Shown: piece after piece, positions 1 to 9,585 of the stretch | Layout of the letters: each line of letters starts with the position of its first letter | How positions within the stretch are numbered: position 1 is the stretch's first letter | From: CAVVEC01 sp963747105 | GTDB taxonomy: Bacteria > Acidobacteriota > Terriglobia > Terriglobales > Acidobacteriaceae | Assembly: GCA_963747105.1 (NCBI GenBank) | Contig: CAVVEC010000001.1 | Coordinates: forward strand, 310,001-374,000 | DNA length: 64,000 nucleotides | Direction of reading: 5' to 3' | Notes under the pieces: model-generated | The model's database searches: none | What the model saw: the letters and a program-made list of their open reading frames with translations, nothing else | What the model was told of the DNA's origin: nothing | Position numbers and translations under genes: made by a program

Positions 1-1
1 C

Positions 2-205
2 AAACCACTGCTGTTCTTGGTCGCGCCCGCGCTGCACGTTCACCCGGCAACGGACACCTTGTTGCACTACATCTCGCCAGAAATTGATTGGGCGCTGGTG
101 GGGATTGACGAGAGATGGCGAAGTGGTATAAGAACGGTGTTCCGCAAGCGCTGCCGGCGGAGCCACCGCGATGAACGCGAATTATCCGCAGCTTTCGGCA
201 CTTGA
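2..205 (+). CDS. Hypothetical protein, C-terminal end only
   Basis: The frame is open from the left edge of the window and stops at 203-205, so only the last 67 residues are seen. They begin with a hydrophobic stretch (PLLFLVAPALHVHP), continue through YISPEIDWALVGIDERW, and end in a basic tail. The stop overlaps the ATG at 171 of the next membrane-protein gene, which suggests translational coupling. I do not recognise the family, and without the N-terminus no function can be given. An alternative is that this is a chance open frame, but the conserved-looking aromatic and acidic pattern and the overlap with the next start favour a real gene. Confidence 0.5.
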   Translation, partial: KPLLFLVAPALHVHPATDTLLHYISPEIDWALVGIDERWRSGIRTVFRKRCRRSHRDERELSAAFGT

Positions 206-1038
206 GCCTCAACCCACCAGTGGGGAACTCTGGCGGGGAATCCATGAACTCTACTTTGCGCACTTCTGGAGTTGGTTCCGGATTACCGCACCGGCGACGC
301 TGGGCACCGCCATGGCAGTCAGGCTCACGAATTATGGGGTCTCTACTCTGGCGCCTAGGGGACAGAGCCCTGGTGGCCGCGTTTCGCGTCGGCGGATTCT
401 TTGTGGCATGGTTTCTGAGTTGCTTTGCGTTGGCTGCCGTTGCAACTGTGGTTGGCAGGTTGAACCGCGAGGAAGAAGGGGCCTGGGATGGTGAGGTGTA
501 TGAAAGAGCCCGGGCTAGGGTTTGGCGGTTGCTGTCGGGGGCTGCCCTAACTTTCCTCAGTTTAGTGATGGGCCTGGCCGTTACTATGTCGATCGAGTTA
601 GCACTTTTCTTCGCGCTGCGGAAAGGTTCCCTATTCAGATTCAACTATTTCGTAACATTGATCGTCGTCGTTTTGGTCACGAGTGCGATGAGTTGGCAGG
701 GCTTGATGTTCCCAATGCTGGTCTGGGACGACGTCGGACCTTGGAGGGCAATGAGACGAAGCTACGCTTTGGCTGCGGGGTACAGGGCGCACCTGGCGTC
801 ACTTGTGAGCGAGTCGCTGTTGGCCTCCTACCTGGCGGGCCTTGCCGTCTACTATGTATTTGGATTTGTGGCGCAACGCTTGGCGATTGATTGGGCCGGC
901 TGGCTGATATTCGTTGCTGCGATATTGGCTGCTGCCGCCGCGGAAGCCCCAATGTTCATCGGGTTCTCGACTTTGTACTGCCGCCTTTCCATTGTTGGTA
1001 GTGCCTACCCGAAAGATTCACTTCCGCCAGATCCCTAG
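171..1038 (+). pseudogene. Multi-pass membrane protein, frameshifted near the N-terminus
   Basis: The natural start appears to be ATG 171, whose product begins MNANYPQLSALEPQPTSGEL and reads like the cytoplasmic lead-in of a membrane protein (ELWRGIHELYFAHFWSWF). That frame decays between about 300 and 365, and the remainder continues one frame over to the stop at 1038. The second part has about five hydrophobic segments and the loop GPWRAMRRSYAL between them, typical of bacterial integral membrane proteins of unknown role. Reading the second frame alone from 202 gives an unconvincing, charged N-terminus. The 3' end overlaps the convergent DinB-fold gene by about 20 bases. Either a single-base error or a real frameshift explains the break. 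Confidence 0.55.
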
Positions 1039-1503
1039 CAGCCTCCGCACATCCACCATTTGTCCCAGGTGATAGGCGTTGTGATCGGCCAGCAGCAAGG
1101 CCTCGCGCAGGATAGTCTGACCGTCGCCCCATGGAATCTTGGCGAATAAATCAGTTCGCGGATTCTCCACGAGGTTCTCCATCGCTTTCAAATCGGAGCG
1201 GAACTTCTTGAGGCTGGCGTGCCAAGCAGCGGCGCTGGGCGGAGCCTCGGTCTTGGGCCAATACCCTTTCGGCCAGTCCGGGGAAACATGCTTCCGATTG
1301 CGGCTGAACTCCAGGATGTCCCACTGGGCGAGGCGCATGTGCTCGAACAGCATCCAGACCGAATGGGGCATGCCTGCCGGCCTTTGCCCGCGCAATTTGG
1401 CGGGAATGTCGGCCATCACTTCGTCGAATTTGGCGTGTGCCCCGCCCCCTTGAAGGAGATACAGCAGGTGCTCGCGGAGCGAGTGGTTGTCGTTGTTATT
1501 CAT
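1018..1503 (-). CDS. DinB-family metal-dependent protein
   Basis: A 161-residue four-helix-bundle protein of the DinB/YfiT superfamily. Family members bind a divalent metal through three histidines; some are thiol transferases, but most are uncharacterised. Visible hallmarks are a histidine in the second helix (LFEHMRLAQWDILEF) and the C-terminal HNAYHLGQMV pair. I chose the ATG at 1503 because a clean GGAGG lies five bases upstream. The frame is open further upstream, but that would run far into the neighbouring gene. The start overlaps the stop codon of the UvrC-like gene, so the two are probably co-translated. Substrate unknown. Confidence 0.85.
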   Translation of the reverse strand: MNNNDNHSLREHLLYLLQGGGAHAKFDEVMADIPAKLRGQRPAGMPHSVWMLFEHMRLAQWDILEFSRNRKHVSPDWPKGYWPKTEAPPSAAAWHASLKKFRSDLKAMENLVENPRTDLFAKIPWGDGQTILREALLLADHNAYHLGQMVDVRRLLGIWRK

Positions 1504-2674
1504 GACTGCCTCCAAGTCTCTCATCAATCGGCTTCCGATCCGCGTCTTGCTTCTCCCCACGAAAGACGCGGGAAATGCCTCGTACAATACGCCGGAATGG
1601 CAACTGGCCTTTGTCATCGGCGAAGAAGATTTCTCCCATCCGGCTACTGCGATAGTACCAGCGCTTCAGCAGGGCGAGATGCTCCATGGTCTCGAGCGCG
1701 GTTTGCACGGTTGCGGGTGGAAACTGGGCGAGGCTCCCCTGTATGCGCGACTCCATGGACTGGGACCTGGTGTGCTCCGTGGGTTGAATGGGAAACGACA
1801 GGGGGCCGGAGATCCGTCCGGCCTCGATGCGAAAAAAGTTGACGGATTGCGGAGTGGTGCTGGGCTGCACCATCAGTGCGGCGAGGCGATCAATGCGGTG
1901 GACAATTTCCGGAAGCTGGCTCAACAACGGCTGGACCTTTTCCAATCGGGCGTGCTGCGCCGCAGCGGTTTCAAATTCCAGATTGGAAGATGCCGCTTCG
2001 CGCTGCACCGTAATCTCACGTACCAGTGACTCGCCGCTGGTATCGAAATAGGCCTGCACGCGGGCTACTTCTGTGTGGTATTCCTCGTCGGTGCAGCCTT
2101 TGAAACAAGGCGCCAGGCACATCTTCATCTCGGAGTAGATGCAGCCCGGGAACTTGGGATCGGGATGCAGATCCTCCACGCAGCGGCGCATCTTGAAGAA
2201 ATCCAGCGAGTCGCTGGCGAGTTTTTCTGCCGCGGTGCGCGAAAGGAATGGGCCGTAATAGATGTTTGGTCCGCCGAGGCGGCCCAGACGCGTAGTGATC
2301 GATGCCCTCGGGTACTCGTTTTCCATGTGCAACTTGACCAGCGGGGCAAAGCGCAGGCGTAGCCGATCAGAATAAGTTTTGCGAAAAGCACTACGGAGCA
2401 CGCGGTAGAGCAGGAAGCCAGATTCAAAGTCTGATCCGGTGCAGGTGTACTCGATGCAGCGGACGCGCTCGCGCAGGTTGAGTCTCTTGCTGTGCTCAGT
2501 GGGCACGCCGAGCAGGCGCTGCAAGCGTCGCCTGAGGTTGGCCGTCTTGCTGACGTAAGGCTGGGATTGGGGATCCTCGCCGCGAAGCAGAAACACGGCA
2601 GGCGCAGCTGGGACGGCTGCAAAGAGATCGGTATCGTGAGCGGGGGCAAACTCAAGCCGATGAGTCAGCACCAA
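1496..2674 (-). CDS. UvrC-like GIY-YIG nuclease lacking the C-terminal half
   Basis: A protein of about 392 residues aligning by eye with the N-terminal half of UvrC: a GIY-YIG-type domain (about residues 22-60), the Cys-containing linker CLAPCFKGCTDEEY, and a UVR/UvrB-interaction-like helical pair (about 225-250). The RNase H-like endonuclease and helix-hairpin-helix regions of full UvrC (about 600 residues) are absent, as in the Cho family of accessory excision nucleases. The catalytic motifs look altered: the usual GVY is AVF and YVG is YVS. No in-frame ATG is available, so the start is TTG 2674 or GTG 2671. It heads a two-gene unit with the DinB-fold gene. Role in nucleotide excision repair is inferred from family only. 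Confidence 0.75.
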   Translation of the reverse strand: MVLTHRLEFAPAHDTDLFAAVPAAPAVFLLRGEDPQSQPYVSKTANLRRRLQRLLGVPTEHSKRLNLRERVRCIEYTCTGSDFESGFLLYRVLRSAFRKTYSDRLRLRFAPLVKLHMENEYPRASITTRLGRLGGPNIYYGPFLSRTAAEKLASDSLDFFKMRRCVEDLHPDPKFPGCIYSEMKMCLAPCFKGCTDEEYHTEVARVQAYFDTSGESLVREITVQREAASSNLEFETAAAQHARLEKVQPLLSQLPEIVHRIDRLAALMVQPSTTPQSVNFFRIEAGRISGPLSFPIQPTEHTRSQSMESRIQGSLAQFPPATVQTALETMEHLALLKRWYYRSSRMGEIFFADDKGQLPFRRIVRGISRVFRGEKQDADRKPIDERLGGSHE

Positions 2675-2692
2675 GCCATTTTAATGTGTATT

Positions 2693-2722
2693 TACCACAG
2701 AGGACATAGAGGGCACAGAGCC
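2693..2722. repeat. Interspersed CACAGAG-type repeat fragment
   Basis: The spacer between the UvrC-like and DnaC-like genes holds a short ACCACAGAGGACATAGAGGG-type sequence. It is related to one arm of the longer palindromic element at 56744-56887. I see no promoter or terminator signal tied to it. Confidence 0.4.
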
Positions 2723-2734
2723 CGAGATAATGGC

Positions 2735-3580
2735 CTATCGAAAGTTTGCAGTGCGGAATTTCTGGCGGTAGTCTCTACCGTCCAGTTGGATGAGCCTGCA
2801 CATCTCAAAGAGCCGCGAACGCATGCGCTCCCCGATACGGTCTCCCAGTGTTTCGACTCTAGCAGCGCGGCGTGGCCCATCTATTCCCTCTTCTACCGCG
2901 CTCGGTCCATCCATGAAGTTGCTGGTGATGATTGTTGTTCGGCGGTTGTTGTAGCGGGAGTTGAGGATGAAACTCACCGTGTCCCAAACCCATTCGGATG
3001 GTTTCTGAGCACCCAGATCATCAAGAACTACTACCTCAGTTTCAAAAACTGGCTGCAGGAGCTCTAACTCTGTAGCTTGCACAGAGGGATTGTAGGAATT
3101 TTGAATCTGTTTGAGCAGTTCTCGGTAGTCGCAGAACAGGCAGTGAACTCCTTTTTCTGTGAGTTCTCTCAACGCCGCTACCGAGAGATGGGTTTTGCCT
3201 AATCCTCTGGGACCGATCAAGAGCAGCCCCGTCTGATCTAGAGGATACTGTTCCGTCCACTTTTGAATAGTGACCTTTGCTGCGCCAAGCACCGCATTGT
3301 TCTCGACCGAATAGCTTTGAAAATCGCACGATCGGTAGCGTTCAGGAATATTAGCCAGCTGCAGCAAATGCTTTACCCGCTGTTCTAAGAAACAGTTACA
3401 GCGAGCAACTCGCTTTTCACGGTCTGACCCAACACTTCTCCACCCTGTACCACCGCAGAGCACACACTGGACCGGTTCCTCAACCAGTTTGACTGCTGTA
3501 TTTTTCTGCATAACACGCCCAGCAAGATCCCCACTGTGTGAGACCAGATTCCGGATGGCGCGAACATCCTTCTCTTCCAT
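2735..3580 (-). CDS. DnaC-like AAA+ ATPase, probable helicase loader
   Basis: A 281-residue AAA+ protein of the DnaC/IstB type. A four-cysteine zinc-binding motif (C39-x2-C42 and C61-x-C63) precedes the Walker A box GPRGLGKTH (about 123-131), the Walker B box VVVLDDLGA (about 183-191) and a sensor-like TTIITSN. DnaC homologues load the replicative helicase; IstB relatives act in transposition. No transposase lies next to it. Its partner is the upstream DUF1376-like gene, whose 3' end overlaps this start by 101 bases, so the two are probably co-expressed. The base composition is visibly more A/T-rich than in neighbours. A downstream start at about 3511 (MQKNTAV) is possible and would shorten the overlap. 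Confidence 0.8.
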   Translation of the reverse strand: MEEKDVRAIRNLVSHSGDLAGRVMQKNTAVKLVEEPVQCVLCGGTGWRSVGSDREKRVARCNCFLEQRVKHLLQLANIPERYRSCDFQSYSVENNAVLGAAKVTIQKWTEQYPLDQTGLLLIGPRGLGKTHLSVAALRELTEKGVHCLFCDYRELLKQIQNSYNPSVQATELELLQPVFETEVVVLDDLGAQKPSEWVWDTVSFILNSRYNNRRTTIITSNFMDGPSAVEEGIDGPRRAARVETLGDRIGERMRSRLFEMCRLIQLDGRDYRQKFRTANFR

Positions 3581-4013
3581 TGTCTTTCTTACTTAGTGTA
3601 CCTTCAAAATCAAGATAAGAGGTCACTCCATCATCTGTGGATTTCGAGGATTTACGCTTCCTCTTGTGGAATTTCAGTACCTGTTCGTCGTAGATCCCAA
3701 GCAGCACGCGGTTGTAGATCCAGACAGCACTGTCAGTTGTCGATCCCTCACGCTCGAACATGCCGATGACTGGGCTACATTCCTTCTCAAAGAAATATGC
3801 CCTTTGCGCATTCGCAAGGCGCCACAACTGCCCATCGTCTAGCAAATACCCCGGTCGCTCCGAAACCCACGATGCAAACAGCAGGTTCAAAAACCATGCT
3901 TGCTGGTAATCCTTCATGGCCCGATACCGTACGTCCCCAATGAATCGATGAACGTAGAAGGGAAACCACTCCAAGGATTGATTCCGTCGAGAACTCATAC
4001 TTACAGGGGCCAT
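3480..4013 (-). CDS. DUF1376/YdaU-like protein, replication-associated
   Basis: The N-terminal half carries EWFPFYVHRFIGDVRYRAM followed by an aromatic-rich helix and DDGQLWRLANA. This matches the DUF1376 (YdaU) pattern seen next to helicase loaders in phage and chromosomal replication modules. The C-terminal half is basic and low in recognisable features. Starts at 4013 (ATG) or 3998 (ATG, MSSRRNQ) are both possible and neither has a strong ribosome site. It overlaps the DnaC-like gene by about 100 bases on the same strand. DUF1376 proteins are thought to act as primosome or DnaD-like adaptors; this role is inferred from context. Confidence 0.6.
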   Translation of the reverse strand: MAPVSMSSRRNQSLEWFPFYVHRFIGDVRYRAMKDYQQAWFLNLLFASWVSERPGYLLDDGQLWRLANAQRAYFFEKECSPVIGMFEREGSTTDSAVWIYNRVLLGIYDEQVLKFHKRKRKSSKSTDDGVTSYLDFEGTLSKKDNGREGCSRHPESGLTQWGSCWACYAEKYSSQTG

Positions 4014-4176
4014 GAATTTGTGGAGTGCGGTTTGAAGAATGCTCCTCCAGTTCACATCGTGCAACAGAAAACTTCACCCTCGCTGTGCAGATTGTGTGGA
4101 GATGTAGTCCCGACTGTGGAGGACGGAGGAAAATCTGGAATGTTCCTCGGTATGCAGACTGCGCGGCTCGAAAACT

Positions 4177-5100
4177 TCACCTAACCTTGGGCAAAGTTTT
4201 ATCCGATAGAGATTCCTGCTTGGCTGCCTCGCGCACCATCTGTAGAAACGCACGCGCCTCCGGTCGCAGCGGCCGCCGCCGGGGATGGATCACATCCAGA
4301 CTTCGGCGCAGCGGCTCAGCATCCAGCACCTTGACCGTAGACAGCTTGTGCTGGCGAATTTCGTGCCAGACCGCGAGTTGGGGAAGGAAGGAAAGGCCAA
4401 GCCCGCGTTCTACCATTCTCTTTGCTGTCTCAATGGAGTCAACTTCCAGAGCGACATTAGGAACCAGGCCGGCCGTGCGAAAAAGGCTGTGGGTCAGCGT
4501 CCAGTCGCTCGAGCCCCGCTCGTAAAAGATCAGCGGCCAACTCGCTACCTGCTCCAGACGAGCGCGCCGCGAGTGTTTCGGCCCTCGTCGGGGATGCGCG
4601 ACCAGGAGCAGCGGGTCATCACGAAGACTGATAGTCTCAACTTCCGGGTGCTGCAGCGAACGCGCGAGCCCAATTTCCGCCTCCTCGTTCAGCACCATGT
4701 CCAAGACTTCCTTCGAGTGTCCGGGGCGAATACTGATGATCACATTGGGATGAGCCCGTTGAAAGCGCTTCAGAACATCCGGCAAGAAATAGACAGAGAT
4801 CGACAACGCAGCGGCAATCTGCAGCGGACTCGCGCTGGCTGGCTGAAGCTCGTGCACGGCTTGGCGGGCGAGGGAAGCCGTGCGCAGCAGTTGCTCGGCA
4901 TGAGGGCGGAACGTCCTGCCGGCGTCAGAAACAACCAAGCCACCGCGCGAACGGGAAAACAACTTCACTCCGAGAGATTCTTCCAAGGCCTTGATTCGGG
5001 CGCTCACTGCCGGCTGGCTGATGCGGAGGGCTTCCGCGGCGCGATGAAAACCGCCAAAAGTAGCTACCGCCAGAAAGGTCTCGACTTGGTTGATTTCCAT
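4177..5100 (-). CDS. LysR-family transcriptional regulator
   Basis: A 307-residue regulator. The N-terminal winged helix-turn-helix is clear (FHRAAEALRISQPAVSARIK, about residues 15-35), followed by the linker helix and a periplasmic-binding-protein-like effector domain. The start MEINQVETF at 5100 gives the standard LysR N-terminus; an open frame extends to 5181 but would run through the operator-like palindrome. The gene is divergent from aceB, and a perfect inverted repeat with the LysR T-N11-A form lies 58 bases upstream of this start. By the usual LysR logic it may autoregulate and control the glyoxylate genes. The effector is unknown. Confidence 0.9.
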   Translation of the reverse strand: MEINQVETFLAVATFGGFHRAAEALRISQPAVSARIKALEESLGVKLFSRSRGGLVVSDAGRTFRPHAEQLLRTASLARQAVHELQPASASPLQIAAALSISVYFLPDVLKRFQRAHPNVIISIRPGHSKEVLDMVLNEEAEIGLARSLQHPEVETISLRDDPLLLVAHPRRGPKHSRRARLEQVASWPLIFYERGSSDWTLTHSLFRTAGLVPNVALEVDSIETAKRMVERGLGLSFLPQLAVWHEIRQHKLSTVKVLDAEPLRRSLDVIHPRRRPLRPEARAFLQMVREAAKQESLSDKTLPKVR

Positions 5101-5157
5101 CTTGTCCTGCCACGCTCGCCGTGCCCCTAACAACCTCTTATTATCACAACCACACAG

Positions 5158-5178
5158 CTGATAACAATTACTTATCAG
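5158..5178. promoter_or_regulatory. LysR-type operator palindrome
   Basis: CTGATAA and TTATCAG form perfect 7-base arms around a 7-base spacer. The centre reads ATA-N9-TAT, which contains the T-N11-A core of LysR-family boxes. It sits 58 bases upstream of the LysR start and about 285 bases upstream of aceB. This is the expected place for a self-regulatory site that could also activate the divergent operon. Confidence 0.65.
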
Positions 5179-5422
5179 CATGATAGAAACGTTGCGTTTG
5201 ACGGTTCTTCATGTCCTGCCCCACAATCACGCGGTACGTGGGGCCCTGATTTTTGGTCGGGGAGGCTGAACCCGACATCCGGCTTACCCCATCCAGGCGC
5301 GGACACATACCTGCGTTGACTCGGGGGAAGTAACTGTAGGGATTGGACTTAAAGTACCGAGATAAGGTCAGGTGCAAGTTGCCTTTCGAGCCTTCCCTCA
5401 TCTAAGCAGATCTGAGGATTAC

Positions 5423-5450
5423 CTGGTTGCAAGGAGCTGGTTGCAAGGAG
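5423..5450 (+). repeat. 14-base tandem repeat in the aceB leader
   Basis: CTGGTTGCAAGGAG occurs twice head to tail just ahead of aceB. Each copy contains AAGGAG, but both lie further from the ATG than the GAGAGGA that probably serves as ribosome site. No other gene is visible in the 5101-5463 spacer apart from this repeat and the LysR operator. Confidence 0.6.
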
Positions 5451-5463
5451 AAAGAGAGGAAGA

Positions 5464-7044
5464 ATGGCTAGTTCGCCAACTGATATTGTCTCTGGCATAG
5501 GTTTTCATCTCAACCGCCCGCCCGCTGGATTCGTCCCGGAGCGCGACCTGCCGCCTGGATTCCTGGAGTTTCTGACTCCGCTGCACCGGCGCTTTGCCCC
5601 GCGGCAAGAGGCTCTGATCCGGGATAGAAAGCGGGTATTGGCGGAATCCCACCAGGGTGAAAAGCCGACCCACCGCCATCCTGTCTCCGCTGTGCGCAAT
5701 GGCTGGCAGGTGGAGTTGCCGGCATGGTGCCAGGACCAGCGCAATCAGATGACCGGCCCTGCCGATGACGCCGAACTCGTGGTCAAGATGCTGAATTCGG
5801 GCGCTCCCGGAGTCATGCTCGACTTCGAAGATTCGACAGTGAACGAGTGGGATCATCAGCAGCTTGCTCTCGAAAACATTCTGGAAGCTCTGCGCGGCAC
5901 TTTGACCTATTTTGACAAGAAGCGCGACAAACTAGTCGGAATCCAGCCCAGCACGACGGTGATCTGGACCCGGGCACGCGGCCTGCATATCCATCAAGCC
6001 GGAATCTTCGGTGAGGAGCTGACTTCGGCCTCTTTATTTGACGTTGCCCGAGTGGCTTTTCGAGTTGATCCGGCAGAACTGAAACACCCGCTTTCTTTCT
6101 ACATTCCGAAATCCGAATCTGCCGAAGAAGCGTTGTGGTGGAGCGATCTGTTCAAGGCTGTTGCCGAGGCGCGCGGCTGGCCGCGGAATTACATCAAGTG
6201 CATGGCCCTGGTGGAGTCGCATCCCTTGGCCTTCCAGATGGAAGAGTTCCTCTACAATCTGCGGGATCATATTCTTGGGCTCAATCTTGGCCGCTGGGAT
6301 TACATGGCCAGCCTGATTCACTTCAACCTGAGCGATCCGGAGTGGGTGCTGCCTGACCGCAATACGATTCCGTATAACGTTCCCTTTTTCCAGAACCTGC
6401 GCGAGTTGTTGCCGGAAGTCTGCCACAAGCGTGGCGCACTGGCGATTGGCGGAATGACCGCGCTGTACCCCAGCCGTGAAGATGCCGAATTGAATGCCCG
6501 CGCTCTGGCCATCCTGGAAAAAGACAAGAAGAACGAAGCGGACTGCCTGATGGATGGCGCCTGGACGGGCCATCCAGATCAGAACCAGATCGCCCTTAAC
6601 CAGTTTCCTTTCCCGAATCAACTGCAGGCCCGCAGGCCGCATGCGGAGCGCTATCCCAATCTGCGGCCTGTTCCTCGCGAGGTCGGCCAGCGCACGCTGA
6701 CCGGAACTCGTGCCGCAGTCAGGACCGTAATCCGCTACCGCAACGGCGTATTGAACGGCAAAGGCGCAAGCCTTCTTGACGGCTACATGGAGGATCTGGC
6801 GACCGACCGCATCTACCGCCTGATGATCGCGCAGCGAATGCGGCACAGGCAGCAGGCCCGGATCGTTGACGATTCAGGCAACCCGGTCTCGCATACGCCG
6901 GAGCTCATCACGCGATTGTTTGACGAAGAACTCGAGAAGATCCTGGCGAACCCGGCGCGTGACCCTGGGACGCCGGAAACGTTCCGCGACGCTCGCCGCA
7001 TCAGCGAAGCGATGGTCGTGAACCAGGGAATCGATCCTTTTTAG
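5464..7044 (+). CDS. aceB: Malate synthase A
   Basis: A full-length 526-residue malate synthase A, which condenses glyoxylate with acetyl-CoA to malate in the glyoxylate bypass (cytosol). Recognisable blocks include PGVMLDFEDSTVNEWDHQ, the TIM-barrel segment IKCMALVESHPLAFQMEE, GLNLGRWDYMASL and the active-site region MDGAWTGHPDQ. The length matches the A-type enzyme rather than the longer G type. AGAGAGGAAGA precedes the ATG. aceA follows 61 bases downstream, making an aceBA operon, with a LysR gene divergent upstream. This lets the organism grow on acetate or fatty acids. Confidence 0.97.
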   Translation: MASSPTDIVSGIGFHLNRPPAGFVPERDLPPGFLEFLTPLHRRFAPRQEALIRDRKRVLAESHQGEKPTHRHPVSAVRNGWQVELPAWCQDQRNQMTGPADDAELVVKMLNSGAPGVMLDFEDSTVNEWDHQQLALENILEALRGTLTYFDKKRDKLVGIQPSTTVIWTRARGLHIHQAGIFGEELTSASLFDVARVAFRVDPAELKHPLSFYIPKSESAEEALWWSDLFKAVAEARGWPRNYIKCMALVESHPLAFQMEEFLYNLRDHILGLNLGRWDYMASLIHFNLSDPEWVLPDRNTIPYNVPFFQNLRELLPEVCHKRGALAIGGMTALYPSREDAELNARALAILEKDKKNEADCLMDGAWTGHPDQNQIALNQFPFPNQLQARRPHAERYPNLRPVPREVGQRTLTGTRAAVRTVIRYRNGVLNGKGASLLDGYMEDLATDRIYRLMIAQRMRHRQQARIVDDSGNPVSHTPELITRLFDEELEKILANPARDPGTPETFRDARRISEAMVVNQGIDPF

Positions 7045-7105
7045 CAAGAGACAGCCCAAGGCCGGCAGCTAACGAAAACGCAACCAGCGATCAAGGACAA
7101 GAATT

Positions 7106-8531
<1,426 letters not shown>

Positions 8532-8558
8532 CGACTTTAAGACTCGGTGCGCGATGGA

Positions 8559-8580
8559 GGACGGGGGTCTCCGCCCGTCC
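8559..8580. repeat. REP-like palindrome
   Basis: GGACGGG and CCCGTCC flank a short centre. The element belongs to the GGACGGGCGTCC...CCCGTC family found again at 9203, 9586 and 24014, so it is a dispersed extragenic palindrome. Without a following T-run it is unlikely to be an intrinsic terminator. Confidence 0.6.
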
Positions 8581-8663
8581 CTTGCGGATCACCCTTTTCA
8601 GACTGAAACGGCCACTCTCTTTTCCCAAATCGCTAACCGGCGAGGAGAGTGACACTTCCTTTT

Positions 8664-8680
8664 GGTCAGATTTTCTGACC
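8664..8680. promoter_or_regulatory. Perfect inverted repeat upstream of HU
   Basis: GGTCAGA-TTT-TCTGACC is a perfect 7-base palindrome about 170 bases before the HU start. It could be an operator or the stem of a weak terminator after aceA; no long T-run follows directly. Function not established. Confidence 0.35.
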
Positions 8681-8848
8681 TTTGGACACTTTTTCTCTAG
8701 GCATGCACCAAACAAGCCATCTGGCGCGGATTTCCACAGTTGACTTTCTTCTCTATCCGGCGCTAAATAAGGCCGCCGGGTTTCGAATTCAGAAAGTGCA
8801 GGCTCCCTCGCACGATCTGAGTTAAAGAGAGACCTGCCAGGAGAGAAG

Positions 8849-9130
8849 ATGAACAAAGCCGATCTCATTGACCGAATCGCATCCAGTTGTCACATCAGCA
8901 AGGCGCAAGCCGCAGGTGCTATTGACACCACTGTGGACAGCGTGACTGCTGCTCTGAAAAAAGGAGATCGGGTAGCGTTGATTGGTTTTGGCACTTTCTC
9001 GGTATCGCAGAGAAAAGCCCGCAACGGGCGTAATCCGCAAACAGGCGCCACCATCAAGATCGCTGCCCGCAAAGTGGCCAAGTTTTCTCCCGGGGCCGAA
9101 CTGAAGAAAGCAGTCAACCGAACCAAGTAA
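8849..9130 (+). CDS. HU-family DNA-binding protein
   Basis: A 93-residue histone-like HU protein, which binds and bends DNA non-specifically as a dimer and compacts the nucleoid. The fold markers are present: N-terminal MNKADLIDRIA, the GFGTFSVSQRKARNGRNPQT beta-arm region, and the C-terminal helix. CCAGGAGAGAAG upstream of the ATG supplies a ribosome site. It is monocistronic, ended by a strong terminator at 9155. A second, more divergent HU copy lies at 36334-36630. Confidence 0.95.
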   Translation: MNKADLIDRIASSCHISKAQAAGAIDTTVDSVTAALKKGDRVALIGFGTFSVSQRKARNGRNPQTGATIKIAARKVAKFSPGAELKKAVNRTK

Positions 9131-9154
9131 AAGGGGACCAAGTCGTACATCGTA

Positions 9155-9185
9155 ACGGCAGGGGGTCGGCCCTGCCGTTTTTCAT
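9155..9185 (+). terminator. Intrinsic terminator after the HU gene
   Basis: ACGGCAGGG pairs perfectly with CCCTGCCGT across a 6-base loop and is followed by TTTTTC. Stem and T-run are ideal for Rho-independent termination of the HU transcript. Confidence 0.9.
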
Positions 9186-9202
9186 TGGTGCAGAATCACG
9201 TG

Positions 9203-9225
9203 GAGGACGGGCGTCCTCGCCCGTC
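9203..9225. repeat. REP-like palindrome
   Basis: GAGGACG/CGTCCTC and GACGGG/CCCGTC nested palindromes, the same family as at 8559, 24014 and inside the 83-base tandem repeat. It lies between the HU terminator and rpmE. Confidence 0.6.
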
Positions 9226-9291
9226 AACGGTGTTGCTGAATCCTGCGGCTATCCTTTAGAATCAAATGATTCACATAAGGTGCAGGAGACC

Positions 9292-9510
9292 ATGAAAGCA
9301 GCCATTCATCCCGCTTACAACGAAATCCGCGTCATGTGCGCGTGCGGCAATAGTTTCAGCACCCGCTCCACCCATAAGGGCGATATCCACGTGGAAATTT
9401 GCTCCAACTGCCACCCCTTCTTTACCGGCAAACAGAAGCTGCTGGACACAGCCGGCCGAGTGGAGCGCTTCCGCCGCAAGTACGCCAAAGTAGGCGCAGA
9501 GAAGAAATAG
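9292..9510 (+). CDS. rpmE: 50S ribosomal protein L31, zinc-binding type
   Basis: A 72-residue L31. Cys16, Cys18, Cys37 and Cys40 (MCACGNSFSTRS and EICSNCHPFFTGKQ) form the zinc site of the C+ type. The hallmark HPFFTGKQKLLDTAGRVERF is intact. The start is ATG 9292 with AGGAG just upstream; GTG 9280 is in frame but gives an atypical N-terminus. It is followed by an intrinsic terminator. L31 bridges the subunits of the ribosome, and the C+ form also acts as a zinc reserve. Confidence 0.96.
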   Translation: MKAAIHPAYNEIRVMCACGNSFSTRSTHKGDIHVEICSNCHPFFTGKQKLLDTAGRVERFRRKYAKVGAEKK

Positions 9511-9553
9511 CCTTTCTTACCGGCGGATGCTCGGGATCAGCGCGCTTTTTCTA

Positions 9554-9578
9554 GCCTCCTTTACGGAGGCTTTTCTTT
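9554..9578 (+). terminator. Intrinsic terminator after rpmE
   Basis: GCCTCC-loop-GGAGGC followed by TTTTCTTT, located about 45 bases after the rpmE stop. Confidence 0.85.
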
Positions 9579-9585
9579 GTGCGGG

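Larger units (their letters stand above)
8532..8848. other. Intergenic region between aceA and the HU gene
   Basis: A gap of about 317 bases without a convincing gene. It holds a REP-like palindrome (8559-8580), a perfect 17-base inverted repeat (8664-8680) and the HU leader. No tRNA or small RNA is evident by eye. Confidence 0.5.

Noticed and set aside
5168..5401. Minus-strand open frame of 77 codons before aceB
   Set aside because: It overlaps the LysR operator and the aceB leader, has no family pattern and no clear ribosome site.
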